Source: Methylobacterium marchantiae
GTDB taxonomy: Bacteria > Pseudomonadota > Alphaproteobacteria > Rhizobiales > Beijerinckiaceae
DNA: 64,000 nucleotides
Direction of reading: 5' to 3'
NCBI RefSeq assembly: GCF_022179405.1
Contig: NZ_BPQT01000018.1
Location: 1-64,000, forward strand
The position numbers were made by a program, and so were the translations under genes. Positions 35,281 through 43,901 of this stretch are shown here, piece by piece; positions within the stretch are counted from its first letter, which is position 1, and the number at the start of each line of letters is the position of its first letter. The notes beneath the pieces were generated by a model. That model ran no database searches. It was not told the origin of the DNA and saw only the letters and a program-made list of their open reading frames with translations.

Positions 35281-37446
35281 ATGAGCGACAAGACAGACGA
35301 ACAGACGGGCGGGTCCGAGGACGTGCCTGCGACCGATAGCGTGTCCACCGAAACATGGTCCCCGGCGACCGATGCAGGTGTGCCCGGCCCCTCGGCCGAA
35401 GAACAACCCAAGCCGCGCCGCGCTGCGGCTGCCAGAGGCGGTGACGCCCCTTTGCGCCGCAAGGCGGCTCTGCCGAGGCCGCCAGCCCGGGAGTCCGGGA
35501 GTTCCGCGACGACGGATTCCGGTGACGAGACGGTTCCCGACGGCGACCGCATCGCCAAGGCGATCGCGCGGGCCGGCATCGCCTCGCGCCGCGACGTCGA
35601 GGTGATGATCGCGGAAGGGCGCGTGACCCTGAACGGCAAGGTGCTGATCTCGCCGGCGATCAACGTCACTCCCGAAGACGAGATCACCGTCGATGGCGAG
35701 CCCTTGCCCGCTCGCGAGCGCACGCGGCTCTGGATCTTCCACAAGCCGCGCGGACTCGTGACAACGGCCCGCGACCCGGAAGGGCGCCAGACCGTCTTCG
35801 AATCCCTGCCGGAGGACCTGCCGCGGGTCGTGGCCATCGGGCGCCTCGACATCAACACCGAAGGGCTACTGCTGCTCACCAACGATGGCGGTCTCGCCAA
35901 GGTGATCGCTCATCCCGATACGGGATGGCTCCGGCGCTACCGTGTCCGTGCGCACGGCGACACGACACAGGCCGAGCTCGACAAGCTGCGCAAGGGCGTC
36001 ACCATCGATGGGATGGATTACGGCCCGGTGGATGCGGTCCTCGACCGGGCGTCGGGCGACAACCTCTGGCTGACGCTGGGTCTGCGCGAGGGCAAGAACC
36101 GCGAGGTCAAGCGCATCCTCGAACATCTGGGTCTGGCCGTGAACCGGCTGATCCGTCTGTCCTTCGGCCCGTTCCAACTCGGCGATCTCGAAGTCGGTCT
36201 GGTCGAGGAGATCCGCACGAAGGTGCTCAAGGAGCAGCTCGGCCCGGCTCTTTCCGAGCAGGCCGGCGTCGATTTCACCAGTCCCAACCGCGAGCCCATA
36301 GCCCCGTTCGGCTCCCCGAAAGCCGCCCAGCAGCAGGCCAAACAGCCTGCACGCAGCGCTTCTGCGGCTGCGGCCCGAAGCGCCGGACGCAGCTATGACG
36401 ATGCATCGCGCGGCGGCGAGCGCGGTGGAGACCGCGATCGTGGCGGCGATCGTCCCATGCGCAAGCCTGCCGAACCGGCGCGGGTGCCCACCGGCGGCAA
36501 CAGCGCTGGTCCCCGTCGCTCGGTCTGGCGTGCCGAAGAGGCCGCACCGCAGGAGGAAGGTCCGCGCCGGGTGAAGATCCCCCGCCGCGGCGCCGATCCG
36601 AAAGCCGAGCGCGAAGCCTCCGCGGCTCGCGGGCGCGAACGCGTCGGGGCCATCAGCACCGGCGAGCGCCGGGTCCTGGTCGAGCGCCTGAAGCCGAGCC
36701 CGCAGGAGCCGGCTCCCGAGCCGCATCGTCGCGACCGTGGGGCACGGCGCATCGAGACGGGGGGAGCCGAGCGTCCGGTCCGAACCGTTCGCCAGTCCGA
36801 TGCCAAGGTGGCTCGCCGCGAAGAGGCCAACACCCGGCCGCCGCAACGCCGATTCGATAACGATGCCAGACCCCCGCGCAGGGACGAGGCTCCGCGTGGC
36901 GGTTTCGGCCGTCCTGATGGCACCGAGCGGCCGCGCACCTTCAAGCCCCGCGAGGTCGGTGGTTCCGGCGAGCGCGCAGAGCGGCCCTCCTTCAATCGAG
37001 GAGAACCACGCGGCGACAGGCCGTCCGGTTTCCGAAGTGAGAAGCCCGGCGGATTCCGCGGCGGTGACGATCGTCCGGGAGGTTTTCGCCCTGGCGGCGG
37101 CAAGCCCGGCGGATACAAGCCGGGTGGCTTCAAGGGTGAGGGCTTCAAGGGCCGTGGCGACGAGCGTTCCGGTGGCGATCGTGACATCGGTGCCGAACGT
37201 TCGGGTTCCGATCGCGGCGGTTTCCGTGCGGGCGGCAAGCCCGGCGGATTTGGCAAGTCCGGTGGTTTCGGCAAACCCGGCGGTGGCGGAAAGCCCGGTG
37301 GCGCGAGGCCCGGCGGCTTCAAGGCAGGCGGTTCATCCCGTCACGGCACTGCGGCGAAGCCCGGCGGTTTTGGCAATCGCAGTGGCGGTGCGGGCGGTAA
37401 GCCCGGAGGCAGCGGTGGGCGTCCGCCGCGTGGCGGTTCCCGGTGA
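35281..37446 (+). CDS. Pseudouridine synthase (RluB-type) with long disordered tail
   Basis: 721 residues. After a ~75-residue charged, low-complexity leader comes an S4 RNA-binding domain (~89-145: RIAKAIARAGIASRRDVEVM), then the RsuA/RluB catalytic domain with GRLDINTEGLLLLTNDG (Asp190 the catalytic residue) and GLREGKNREVKRILEHLGL. It should isomerise a uridine in 23S rRNA (RluB site, U2605 in E. coli); RluE/RsuA are less likely. From ~340 to the end the protein is a basic R/G/P/K-rich tail with many PGG and GGF units, far longer than E. coli RluB, probably RNA binding. Its stop overlaps rsmD. Confidence 0.88.
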   Translation: MSDKTDEQTGGSEDVPATDSVSTETWSPATDAGVPGPSAEEQPKPRRAAAARGGDAPLRRKAALPRPPARESGSSATTDSGDETVPDGDRIAKAIARAGIASRRDVEVMIAEGRVTLNGKVLISPAINVTPEDEITVDGEPLPARERTRLWIFHKPRGLVTTARDPEGRQTVFESLPEDLPRVVAIGRLDINTEGLLLLTNDGGLAKVIAHPDTGWLRRYRVRAHGDTTQAELDKLRKGVTIDGMDYGPVDAVLDRASGDNLWLTLGLREGKNREVKRILEHLGLAVNRLIRLSFGPFQLGDLEVGLVEEIRTKVLKEQLGPALSEQAGVDFTSPNREPIAPFGSPKAAQQQAKQPARSASAAAARSAGRSYDDASRGGERGGDRDRGGDRPMRKPAEPARVPTGGNSAGPRRSVWRAEEAAPQEEGPRRVKIPRRGADPKAEREASAARGRERVGAISTGERRVLVERLKPSPQEPAPEPHRRDRGARRIETGGAERPVRTVRQSDAKVARREEANTRPPQRRFDNDARPPRRDEAPRGGFGRPDGTERPRTFKPREVGGSGERAERPSFNRGEPRGDRPSGFRSEKPGGFRGGDDRPGGFRPGGGKPGGYKPGGFKGEGFKGRGDERSGGDRDIGAERSGSDRGGFRAGGKPGGFGKSGGFGKPGGGGKPGGARPGGFKAGGSSRHGTAAKPGGFGNRSGGAGGKPGGSGGRPPRGGSR

Positions 37447-38024
37447 GAATCGTCGGCGGCGACCTGAGTGGCCGCCGCCTCGTCTCCCCGAAATCAGACA
37501 CGATCCGGCCGACGTCGGATCGCCTGCGCGAAGCGCTCTTCAACGTCCTCGCCCACGCCTATGACGATGCTGTCTCCGGCGCGCGGGTGCTCGATCTCTT
37601 TGCTGGGACGGGCGCGTTGAGTTTCGAGGCTCTTTCGCGCGGCGCGAGCTCTGCCCTCCTCGTGGACGAGGGGGCGGAAGCGCGCGGGCTCATCCGCGAG
37701 AACATCGAGGCGCTCGGATGCGCCGGCAAGACCCGTCTGTTCCGGCGTGACGCCACCAAGCTCGGACCCGCAGGCACCAGCGGCACCTTCACCCTTGTCT
37801 TCTGCGACCCGCCTTATGGCCGCGACCTCGCCCCGGCAGCACTCGCCTCCGCGATGGCCGGTTGTTGGCTCGCACCGGGAGCGCTCGTCGTAGTGGAGGA
37901 AGGCTCCAGTGCGAGCCTCGCCCTGCCGGAATGTTTCGCCGAACTCGAGCGGCGGTCTTACGGCGATACGAGTGTGACGATCTCGAGATTTTCCGGGCAA
38001 GCTCCGGTCAGGGCTTCTCGATAG
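37443..38024 (+). CDS. rsmD: 16S rRNA (guanine(966)-N(2))-methyltransferase
   Basis: 193 residues. Rossmann-type SAM methyltransferase: N-terminal MRIVGGDLSGRRL and RPTSDRLREALFNVL, SAM motif VLDLFAGTGALSFEALSRGA, and the catalytic FCDPPYG that positions the target amino group. It methylates the 2-amino group of G966 in the 16S rRNA P-site region. GTG 37443 overlaps the stop of the pseudouridine synthase gene (GTGA), so the two rRNA-modification genes are translationally coupled. Confidence 0.94.
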   Translation: MRIVGGDLSGRRLVSPKSDTIRPTSDRLREALFNVLAHAYDDAVSGARVLDLFAGTGALSFEALSRGASSALLVDEGAEARGLIRENIEALGCAGKTRLFRRDATKLGPAGTSGTFTLVFCDPPYGRDLAPAALASAMAGCWLAPGALVVVEEGSSASLALPECFAELERRSYGDTSVTISRFSGQAPVRASR

Positions 38025-38089
38025 GGTCTGGCCCGAGCAACGGACGCTCGTTCCATGATCCACCTCGGACTCGCCCAGCCGGGCTCAGG

Positions 38090-40066
38090 TCAGCGCCGTC
38101 CGAACAGCCGTTCGATATCGGCGAGCTTCAATTCCACGAAGGTCGGGCGGCCATGATTGCAGGTCCCCGCGAAGGGAGTCGCCTCCATCTCGCGCAGAAG
38201 GGCGTTCATCTCCTCGGGCCGGAGGCGGCGCCCGGCCCGGATCGAGCCGTGGCAACTCATGCGTGAGAGGATCGCGTCGAGGCGTCGCCCGAGCGGACCG
38301 CCCTCGGTGCCGTCGGCGCTGCCCTCCTCGAGGCCGCTCTCGTCGAGGGCAGTGAGGATGTCCTCCAGCAGGCGTCTGGTAGCGGAATCGGCCAGCGCCA
38401 CGGGCACTTCGCGTACGAGAACCGCACCCGTGCCGAAAGGCTCCACGGTGAGGCCGAGGCGGTCGAGATCCGCTGCGGCAGCAATCAGGCGCTCGGCATC
38501 TTCGGGCGCCATCTCCACCACGTCGGGGATCAAGAGGCCTTGTCGGGCAATGCCGCCGGCGGCGCGCTCGCGCTTCAAGCGCTCGTAGACGAGGCGTTCA
38601 TGCGCCGCGTGCTGGTCTACGAGGACGATCCCGTCGCTCGTCTGGGCAACGATGTAGGTCTCGTGAAGCTGCGCGCGGGCGGCCCCCAGGGGATGGTCGT
38701 CGTGGGGCGGTTCGATCTCCGATTGGCGGAGATCGGCGGCCGGCGGCGCGAGATCGCCGGCAAACAGCGCCTGCGGCGCCTCGCCGAAGCCTGCTCGCGA
38801 GAAGTCGACCTCGGGAAAGCCGGCTTGGTAGGCATCGTCCGACGAGCCTTCGGGCGATCCATATCGCGGCGGCGCACCGTATTCGGCCGGAGCGCCGAAG
38901 GACGGTAATCGCGTGGGTAGCGGCACGCGACCAGACCATGCGCCTCGCCCGGCATGCGCCGTCATCGCCGGTCGCATGATCGGTGAGGAATGGCTCGGTT
39001 GCAGGGCATCGAGAGTCCGGGCGGCACCGGTGCTGGCACTGCGCGCGCCGACCTGACGCAGGGTCTCATGGATGGCGCTGACGATGAGCGCACGCACGAG
39101 GCCGGGCTCGCGGAACCGCACCTCGGTCTTGGCGGGATGCACGTTCACGTCGACGAGGCCGGGATCGCAGATGATGGCGAGGCCGAGCACCGGGTGCCGG
39201 TCTGAGCTCATCGTGTCGGCATAGGCACCCCGTACTGCGCCGAGCAGGAGCCTGTCGCGAACGGGGCGGCCGTTGACCGTGAAATGGATCTGGTTGCCCG
39301 CGCCGCGATGATAGCTCGGGAGGCCGATATGACCCGCCAGAGCAAAACCTTCGCGCGCCATGGCCAGAGGGGCTGAGCTGGCGCCGAAATCCGGCCCCAA
39401 CACCGCCACCAGCCGGCGTAGGGGCGCGTCGTCGCCGGCCTCAGCGGGAAATACGAGGGCGCTGCCGCTCTCGGAGCGGAAGGCGAAGCGGATGCGCGGC
39501 TGCGCCACCGCGAGACGCCGCAGTCCATCGGCGATGGCCAGTGCTTCGGCGCGGTCGGATTTGAGGAACTTCAGCCGTGCCGGCGTCGCCGAAAACAGGT
39601 CGGTGACTTCGATCCGGGTGCCGCGCGGACCCGGGGCCGGACGGACCTCGCCCTTGATGCCGGCATCGACCACCAGCGTCGATCCGGTCTCGGCATCCGC
39701 CGTCCGGCTGGTGAGGCAGAGGCGCGCCACCGCGCCGATCGAGGGTAGCGCCTCGCCGCGAAAGCCCAGGGAGTCGATGCGGGTGAGGTCGCCATTGGGG
39801 AGTTTCGACGTGGCGTGGCGCTCCACCGCGAGAGTGAGATCGTCGGCGCTCATGCCGGCGCCGTCATCCACCACCCGGATCAGGCGGCGCCCGCCCGCCT
39901 CGATCGTCACCTCGATGCTGGATGCTCCCGCATCGATGGCGTTCTCCACGAGCTCCTTCACCGCGGAGGCCGGACGCTCCACCACCTCGCCTGCGGCGAT
40001 ACGGTCCACGAGGATCGGGTCGAGGCGGCGGACGGGGCGGGGCACGGGCGGCATTCCCGCGACCAT
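38090..40066 (-). CDS. mutL: DNA mismatch repair protein MutL
   Basis: 658 residues. N-terminal GHKL ATPase: ELVENAIDAGA (Mg/ATP), DDGAGM, TSKL and GFRGEALPSI motifs, then a transducer domain ending VNVHPAKTEVRF. A proline-rich linker (~345-470) leads to the C-terminal dimerisation/endonuclease domain, with DQHAAHERLVYE fitting the DQHA(X)2E(X)4E nicking motif and CNHGRPTF near the end. This is the nicking MutL type expected in bacteria without MutH. It acts after MutS mismatch recognition. ATG 40066; convergent with rsmD. Confidence 0.96.
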   Translation of the reverse strand: MVAGMPPVPRPVRRLDPILVDRIAAGEVVERPASAVKELVENAIDAGASSIEVTIEAGGRRLIRVVDDGAGMSADDLTLAVERHATSKLPNGDLTRIDSLGFRGEALPSIGAVARLCLTSRTADAETGSTLVVDAGIKGEVRPAPGPRGTRIEVTDLFSATPARLKFLKSDRAEALAIADGLRRLAVAQPRIRFAFRSESGSALVFPAEAGDDAPLRRLVAVLGPDFGASSAPLAMAREGFALAGHIGLPSYHRGAGNQIHFTVNGRPVRDRLLLGAVRGAYADTMSSDRHPVLGLAIICDPGLVDVNVHPAKTEVRFREPGLVRALIVSAIHETLRQVGARSASTGAARTLDALQPSHSSPIMRPAMTAHAGRGAWSGRVPLPTRLPSFGAPAEYGAPPRYGSPEGSSDDAYQAGFPEVDFSRAGFGEAPQALFAGDLAPPAADLRQSEIEPPHDDHPLGAARAQLHETYIVAQTSDGIVLVDQHAAHERLVYERLKRERAAGGIARQGLLIPDVVEMAPEDAERLIAAAADLDRLGLTVEPFGTGAVLVREVPVALADSATRRLLEDILTALDESGLEEGSADGTEGGPLGRRLDAILSRMSCHGSIRAGRRLRPEEMNALLREMEATPFAGTCNHGRPTFVELKLADIERLFGRR

Positions 40067-40108
40067 AGGCGAGCTCGGCGCTGCCTCAAAGCCGGACCGG
40101 CCGCCTCA

Positions 40109-40933
40109 TCAACCGAACGGAAAGGCGATGCCGGACGCGGCCTGCAGCCAGGTGCCGATGGTCAGGCCGAAAAGAAGCAGTGCTGCAAGCGTCACGAGCA
40201 GAAGCCGTCTGCTAAGGCCGAGGGAAATGAGGCAGGCAGCGAAAAGCGGGAGGATCTGCTCGCCATGCATACCAAAGAAATGGGCGACCCTGAGATCGCC
40301 CCCGCCTTGGTTCCAGCCTAGCAGAGGCAGTCCTGTACCGGTTGCGCCGACCGAGTGACCGTCGTTGGCGCTGATGGCGATGCCCGTGACCGCGCCGAGG
40401 ACCACCGTTATCGTAAGACCCAGCACTACGGCGCAGTGCAGGCTCGGCTCCAGGCCGTGGACAGGCCGACGCATGATCTCAACGATGAGGGGTATCTTGC
40501 TGGCCAGCAGCGTCAGGGCCATGATTCCCATCAGAGCATACAAGATCGCGTGGAGGGGATCACCGTCGTTGAAATGAGAGGCTTGGCCGAAAGCAGCCTG
40601 GAGGGTGATGTAGCCGAGCTCGAACCCGCCAGCGCCGACGATCATGACACGTCCGATTTGCAGGGAGCGAACGTGGCGGCGCTCCGGGCGAACATAGCCC
40701 GTGAGCCAGGCGAAGGTCAGGGCATAGACGCCGACCGAGACGAAGAACTTCGCGGGCTTTACCCAGACGGGGACGCCCTGGATGAGTCGCCCGTCGATGA
40801 GGGGCAGAGCAAAGGTCAGGGCGGCCGTCATGAGACAGGCGAGGCCGAAGGCGGTGAGGAGCGGATCGTCGGCGCGAAGCCGCGTGAAAAAGATCGATCG
40901 ATTCACGTCTCCAGCGACGACATGTGCGGTCAT
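40109..40933 (-). CDS. Multi-span membrane protein of unknown function
   Basis: 274 residues from ATG 40933 (AAGGAG 6 bases upstream). About seven hydrophobic segments, with VPVWVKPAKFFVSVGVYALT and a WLTGYVRPE loop near the N-terminal third and HFFGMHGEQILPLFAA near the C-terminus; the charged and histidine residues within spans suggest a cofactor or substrate site. I do not recognise the family with certainty. It overlaps the ABA4-like gene by 4 bases (ATGA) and both are divergent from a TetR regulator. Confidence 0.75.
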   Translation of the reverse strand: MTAHVVAGDVNRSIFFTRLRADDPLLTAFGLACLMTAALTFALPLIDGRLIQGVPVWVKPAKFFVSVGVYALTFAWLTGYVRPERRHVRSLQIGRVMIVGAGGFELGYITLQAAFGQASHFNDGDPLHAILYALMGIMALTLLASKIPLIVEIMRRPVHGLEPSLHCAVVLGLTITVVLGAVTGIAISANDGHSVGATGTGLPLLGWNQGGGDLRVAHFFGMHGEQILPLFAACLISLGLSRRLLLVTLAALLLFGLTIGTWLQAASGIAFPFG

Positions 40934-41379
40934 GTCTGCTCCTTCAGGATGGGTCTGCTGGTGCTGAAGCCGATGACGAGGGCGAGGAGCAGTCCGGCGG
41001 GGCCGACGAGGAATGTCAGAAGGAGGCACGGCAGGATGAGCAGCGGCGAGAGCTTCGCGGCGATCCCGGTGCGGGCGATCCAAGTGCCGACGAAAAGGTC
41101 GAAGGCGAGGTAGTGGATCCAGCCCGCTGTCAGGGCGTGATCATCGGCGAAAAGCGACCGCACCGCCTCGATGGAATCGAAACCGCCCCTCGCTCCGCCG
41201 GCAAGCCCTGCCGCAAGGGTTCCGATATAGGCCACGGCGAGGAGGGCCGGGACGACGAGGCCGGCTCCGATCCATGTCCAGCGACGGATGAATGGCACGA
41301 ACAGGGAAACCGACAGGACCACCCAGGTGAGGAGGGCGAGACCATTGCAGAGGGAGAACAGGCTTGCCGCAGAGATCAT
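40930..41379 (-). CDS. ABA4-like (DUF4281) membrane protein
   Basis: 149 residues with four predicted spans. The DUF4281/ABA4 pattern is visible: SLCNGLALLTWVVL, IGTLAAGLAGGARGGFDSIEAVRSLFADD, then LTAGWIHYLAFDLFVGTWI and a C-terminal GPAGLLLALVI. Plant ABA4 is required for neoxanthin synthesis; bacterial roles are not established, though many such hosts make carotenoids. GGGA lies before ATG 41379. First gene of a two-gene operon with the adjacent membrane protein. Confidence 0.82.
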   Translation of the reverse strand: MISAASLFSLCNGLALLTWVVLSVSLFVPFIRRWTWIGAGLVVPALLAVAYIGTLAAGLAGGARGGFDSIEAVRSLFADDHALTAGWIHYLAFDLFVGTWIARTGIAAKLSPLLILPCLLLTFLVGPAGLLLALVIGFSTSRPILKEQT

Positions 41380-41396
41380 CTGTTGTCCCACGTCAT

Positions 41397-41445
41397 CTTG
41401 ACAGCGTATAGATTGAGCATGAAGACGAATCTTGACACTGTCAAG
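41397..41445. promoter_or_regulatory. Candidate TetR operator pair at divergent promoter
   Basis: A perfect 15-bp palindrome CTTGACACTGTCAAG lies at 41431-41445, within codons 5-9 of the tetR gene. The same half-site CTTGACA recurs at 41397-41403, 34 bases (about three helical turns) away, in the 39-base gap shared with the divergent membrane-protein operon. Autoregulation and control of the operon are inferred. Confidence 0.55.
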
Positions 41446-42057
41446 CGATCGAATGCTCCTCGTGAGGTCAGGGATGCCGCCTACCATCATGGGGACCTGC
41501 GCACCGCCCTGATCCAGGCGGCGACCGCAACCCTGAGAGAGCGCGGGATCGATGGATTCTCGCTGAGGGAAGCGGCGCGGCGCGCGGGTGTCTCCCCGGC
41601 GGCCCCCCAGCATCATTTCGGCGATGCCAGAGGGCTTCTCACAGCCGTGGCGACGGAGGGCTTCCGAATCCTCGGCGATGCGCTGGCAAACGCTGATTCC
41701 GCCGCCGCGGATCGGGACGAGCGTATTCGCGATCAGGGCCGGTCCTACGTCGCCTTCGCTCTTGATCATCCGGCCGAATTCGACACGATGTGGCGCTGTG
41801 CGCGGATCGATACGAGCGACGCGGCCTACATGGCGGCGGCCGGTCGCGCCTTCGGTCTCCTGAGAGCGGCGGTGGCCGGCATTCCGTTCGAGATGGGAGG
41901 CGCGACGACCCGTGCCGATCCGAAAGCGATTGCCTGCTGGTCCCTCGTCCACGGCTTGGCGCGGCTCGCGCTCGATGGCGCGTTGGGGCCGGCCGAGTCG
42001 TTGCGTGAGACGATCGATGAAATGCTCGAACCGGTCCTATCCTGCCTGCAGGTCTGA
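41419..42057 (+). CDS. TetR family transcriptional regulator
   Basis: 212 residues from ATG 41419, the only in-frame ATG. HTH at ~35-80 (GFSLREAARRAGVSPAAPQHHFGD, then LLTAVATEGF), followed by a C-terminal ligand domain of the WHG type (IACWSLVHGLARLALDG). Divergent from the DUF4281 operon with only 39 bases between starts, so it very likely represses that operon and itself through the palindrome at 41431-41445. Ligand unknown. Confidence 0.88.
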   Translation: MKTNLDTVKRSNAPREVRDAAYHHGDLRTALIQAATATLRERGIDGFSLREAARRAGVSPAAPQHHFGDARGLLTAVATEGFRILGDALANADSAAADRDERIRDQGRSYVAFALDHPAEFDTMWRCARIDTSDAAYMAAAGRAFGLLRAAVAGIPFEMGGATTRADPKAIACWSLVHGLARLALDGALGPAESLRETIDEMLEPVLSCLQV

Positions 42058-42198
42058 GACTGACGCCGGACGAGCCGCGCGCTTTGCACGGTCCTTGCCG
42101 ATGGATCGGAGTGAACCGGAACGAGCCGCCTTGAACCGCTCCTAGGCGGCTATCGTCAGTCATTGCGGGTGACGCAGAATCCCTGCGGGTCCTCTCCG

Positions 42199-43215
42199 TT
42201 ACGCGACCCCGGCCCGCAGCAAGTCATGGTAATGGACGAGGCCGACCGGGCGTTCGTTCTCCACCACGATCAGCGAGGTGATCTTCATCGATTCCTGGAT
42301 TTCCAGGGCTTTGGCGAGAAGGGTCTCGGGATGCACCGTGCGCGGCCTGATGCTCATCAGGGCCTCGACGGCGAGGTTGTCGAGATCGGCCCTGAAGACG
42401 TTTCGGCGCAAGTCGCCGTCGGTGAGGATACCGGCGAGACGGCCGTCCTCTTCCACGACAACCACCGATCCGAACCCCTTGGCGTCGATCTCGGCGATGG
42501 CCGCGCGCATGGCCGTGCCGCGCTTCACCAACGGCAGTTGGTCGCCCGCATGCATCACCTCGCGCACCTGCCTGAGGGAAGCCCCCAGACGTCCGCCTGG
42601 ATGATAGATGCCGAACTCGCGGGCAGAGAAGCCACGCGCCTCGAGCAGCGCGATTGCGAGGGCGTCGCCGAGGGCGAGCTGCATTGCCGTCGAGGTTGTG
42701 GGTGCGAGCCCATTGGGGCAGGCCTCGCGGGCCTTGGGCAGGGTCAGGCAGATATCCGCCTCTCGACCTAGCGTCGATCCGGCATTGGCGGTGATGGCAA
42801 TGAGGCCCACGCGGTAGCGCCTCGCATAGCCGATGATGTTGGCGAGCTCCGTCGTCTCGCCCGACCAGGACAGGGCGACGACGACGTCTTCCGGCTGGAT
42901 CATGCCGAGGTCGCCGTGACTCGCCTCGGCCGGGTGAACGTAGAGAGCCGGCGTGCCGGTCGAGGCCAGTGTCGCGGCGATCTTTCGGCCGACATGGCCC
43001 GATTTGCCCATGCCCGTGAGGATGGCACGGCCCCTGGCGGCCGAAATTAGGGCGACGGCCTCCGAAAATGCGGCGCCGAGACCGTTGCCGATGGCCTCCA
43101 TGAGGCAGCGCAGGCCCTCGCACTCCGTCTCGATGGTGCGCAGAGCGGAGGCGATGGCGGGCGCATACCCGCTAACGGGCTCGGAAACCCGCTTCTCAGC
43201 TGCAGCACCGCCCAT
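42199..43215 (-). CDS. kdsD: Arabinose-5-phosphate isomerase (KpsF/GutQ family)
   Basis: 338 residues from ATG 43215 (GGGGA 7 bases upstream; ATG 43230 is also possible). N-terminal SIS sugar-isomerase domain with GMGKSGHVGRKIAATLASTGTP in part and HPAEASHGDLGMI, then ALSWSGETTEL and PTTSTAMQLALGDALA. Two CBS domains occupy ~210-335. It interconverts ribulose-5-phosphate and arabinose-5-phosphate, first step of Kdo synthesis for LPS. The size with CBS pair matches KdsD/KpsF rather than short isomerases. Cytoplasmic, single gene. Confidence 0.92.
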   Translation of the reverse strand: MGGAAAEKRVSEPVSGYAPAIASALRTIETECEGLRCLMEAIGNGLGAAFSEAVALISAARGRAILTGMGKSGHVGRKIAATLASTGTPALYVHPAEASHGDLGMIQPEDVVVALSWSGETTELANIIGYARRYRVGLIAITANAGSTLGREADICLTLPKAREACPNGLAPTTSTAMQLALGDALAIALLEARGFSAREFGIYHPGGRLGASLRQVREVMHAGDQLPLVKRGTAMRAAIAEIDAKGFGSVVVVEEDGRLAGILTDGDLRRNVFRADLDNLAVEALMSIRPRTVHPETLLAKALEIQESMKITSLIVVENERPVGLVHYHDLLRAGVA

Positions 43216-43331
43216 CCGAAATCCCCGCATCGTCTTCAGCGCGCGCGGCGCCGTTCCATGCCGCCTATGCAAGCCGAATGTGGTCGGATGGGGGCTCGAA
43301 GCTTTCAGGCCTTCGCGCCATCGAAGAGGCG

Positions 43332-43607
43332 TCAGGGACGCGGCGGTGTCGCGTGCGTGGGATTGTCCCGATGTGGTGCCTGCGGTTCCTCGACGAGAAT
43401 GCCGTCGGTACCCGGCGGGACCGGCACAGCATCGCCGCCCTTGATGGCCTCGGCCTCGTTGCGAGAGCCGGCGATGCCTTCCGTCCCCCCGGGAGCGGTG
43501 GCGGCATCGCGGCCCGAAGGCGCGCCATAGCTCTGCGCGAAGGTGGCGCTCGCCATTCCGGTCAGGACGCAGGCGGCGACGAGAGCGATGGTGGAGAAAC
43601 TGGCCAT
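43332..43607 (-). CDS. Small secreted protein of unknown function
   Basis: 91 residues. Sec signal peptide MASFSTIALVAACVLTGMAS with cleavage near TFAQ, then a ~65-residue Gly/Pro/Ala-rich acidic mature chain containing GTEGIAGSRNEAEAIKGGDA and PPGTDGI. GAGG lies 8 bases before ATG 43607. No domain recognised. It lies upstream of kdsD on the same strand but separated by ~117 bases. Confidence 0.65.
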   Translation of the reverse strand: MASFSTIALVAACVLTGMASATFAQSYGAPSGRDAATAPGGTEGIAGSRNEAEAIKGGDAVPVPPGTDGILVEEPQAPHRDNPTHATPPRP

Positions 43608-43682
43608 GATCGAAACCTCGGAGTCCAGGGATGTTCGGAGCGTGGGGATCTGGGAAATGTCGCGGCTGACCCGTGAAACCTG

Positions 43683-43901
43683 TCAACGCCGGTGGCGATG
43701 CATCCCGTGACGGCGATGCTGGTGAGATCGGGCACGACCTCGCAAGCCGCCCGGTGCCACTACCTTGGATTGTCCTCCGGGTGCGACCAGGGTGCCTTGA
43801 GCATGTGCCGGCAGGCTCGCCGCCGCCCCTCCGCCGCGGAGCAGAGCCGCGAAGACGAAGGCCGAGAGAAAGCAGGTCGAGGCAGGCATGAGGCGTGACA
43901 T
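43683..43901 (-). CDS. Possible small secreted basic protein
   Basis: 72 residues from ATG 43901 (or ATG 43889). A hydrophobic signal-like segment (CFLSAFVFAALL) precedes a predicted cleavage near AHAQ; the mature tail is short and ends in an Arg/His-rich stretch (RSHQHRRHGMHRHRR) suggestive of metal or nucleic-acid binding. The ribosome site is weak and no family is recognised, so this is a moderate to low confidence call. Confidence 0.45.
   Translation of the reverse strand: MSRLMPASTCFLSAFVFAALLRGGGAAASLPAHAQGTLVAPGGQSKVVAPGGLRGRARSHQHRRHGMHRHRR

Noticed and set aside
36850-37440. Repetitive DNA that could be mistaken for a CRISPR array or VNTR
   Set aside because: It is the coding sequence of the basic Gly/Arg/Pro-rich tail of the pseudouridine synthase, with irregular spacing and no fixed repeats.
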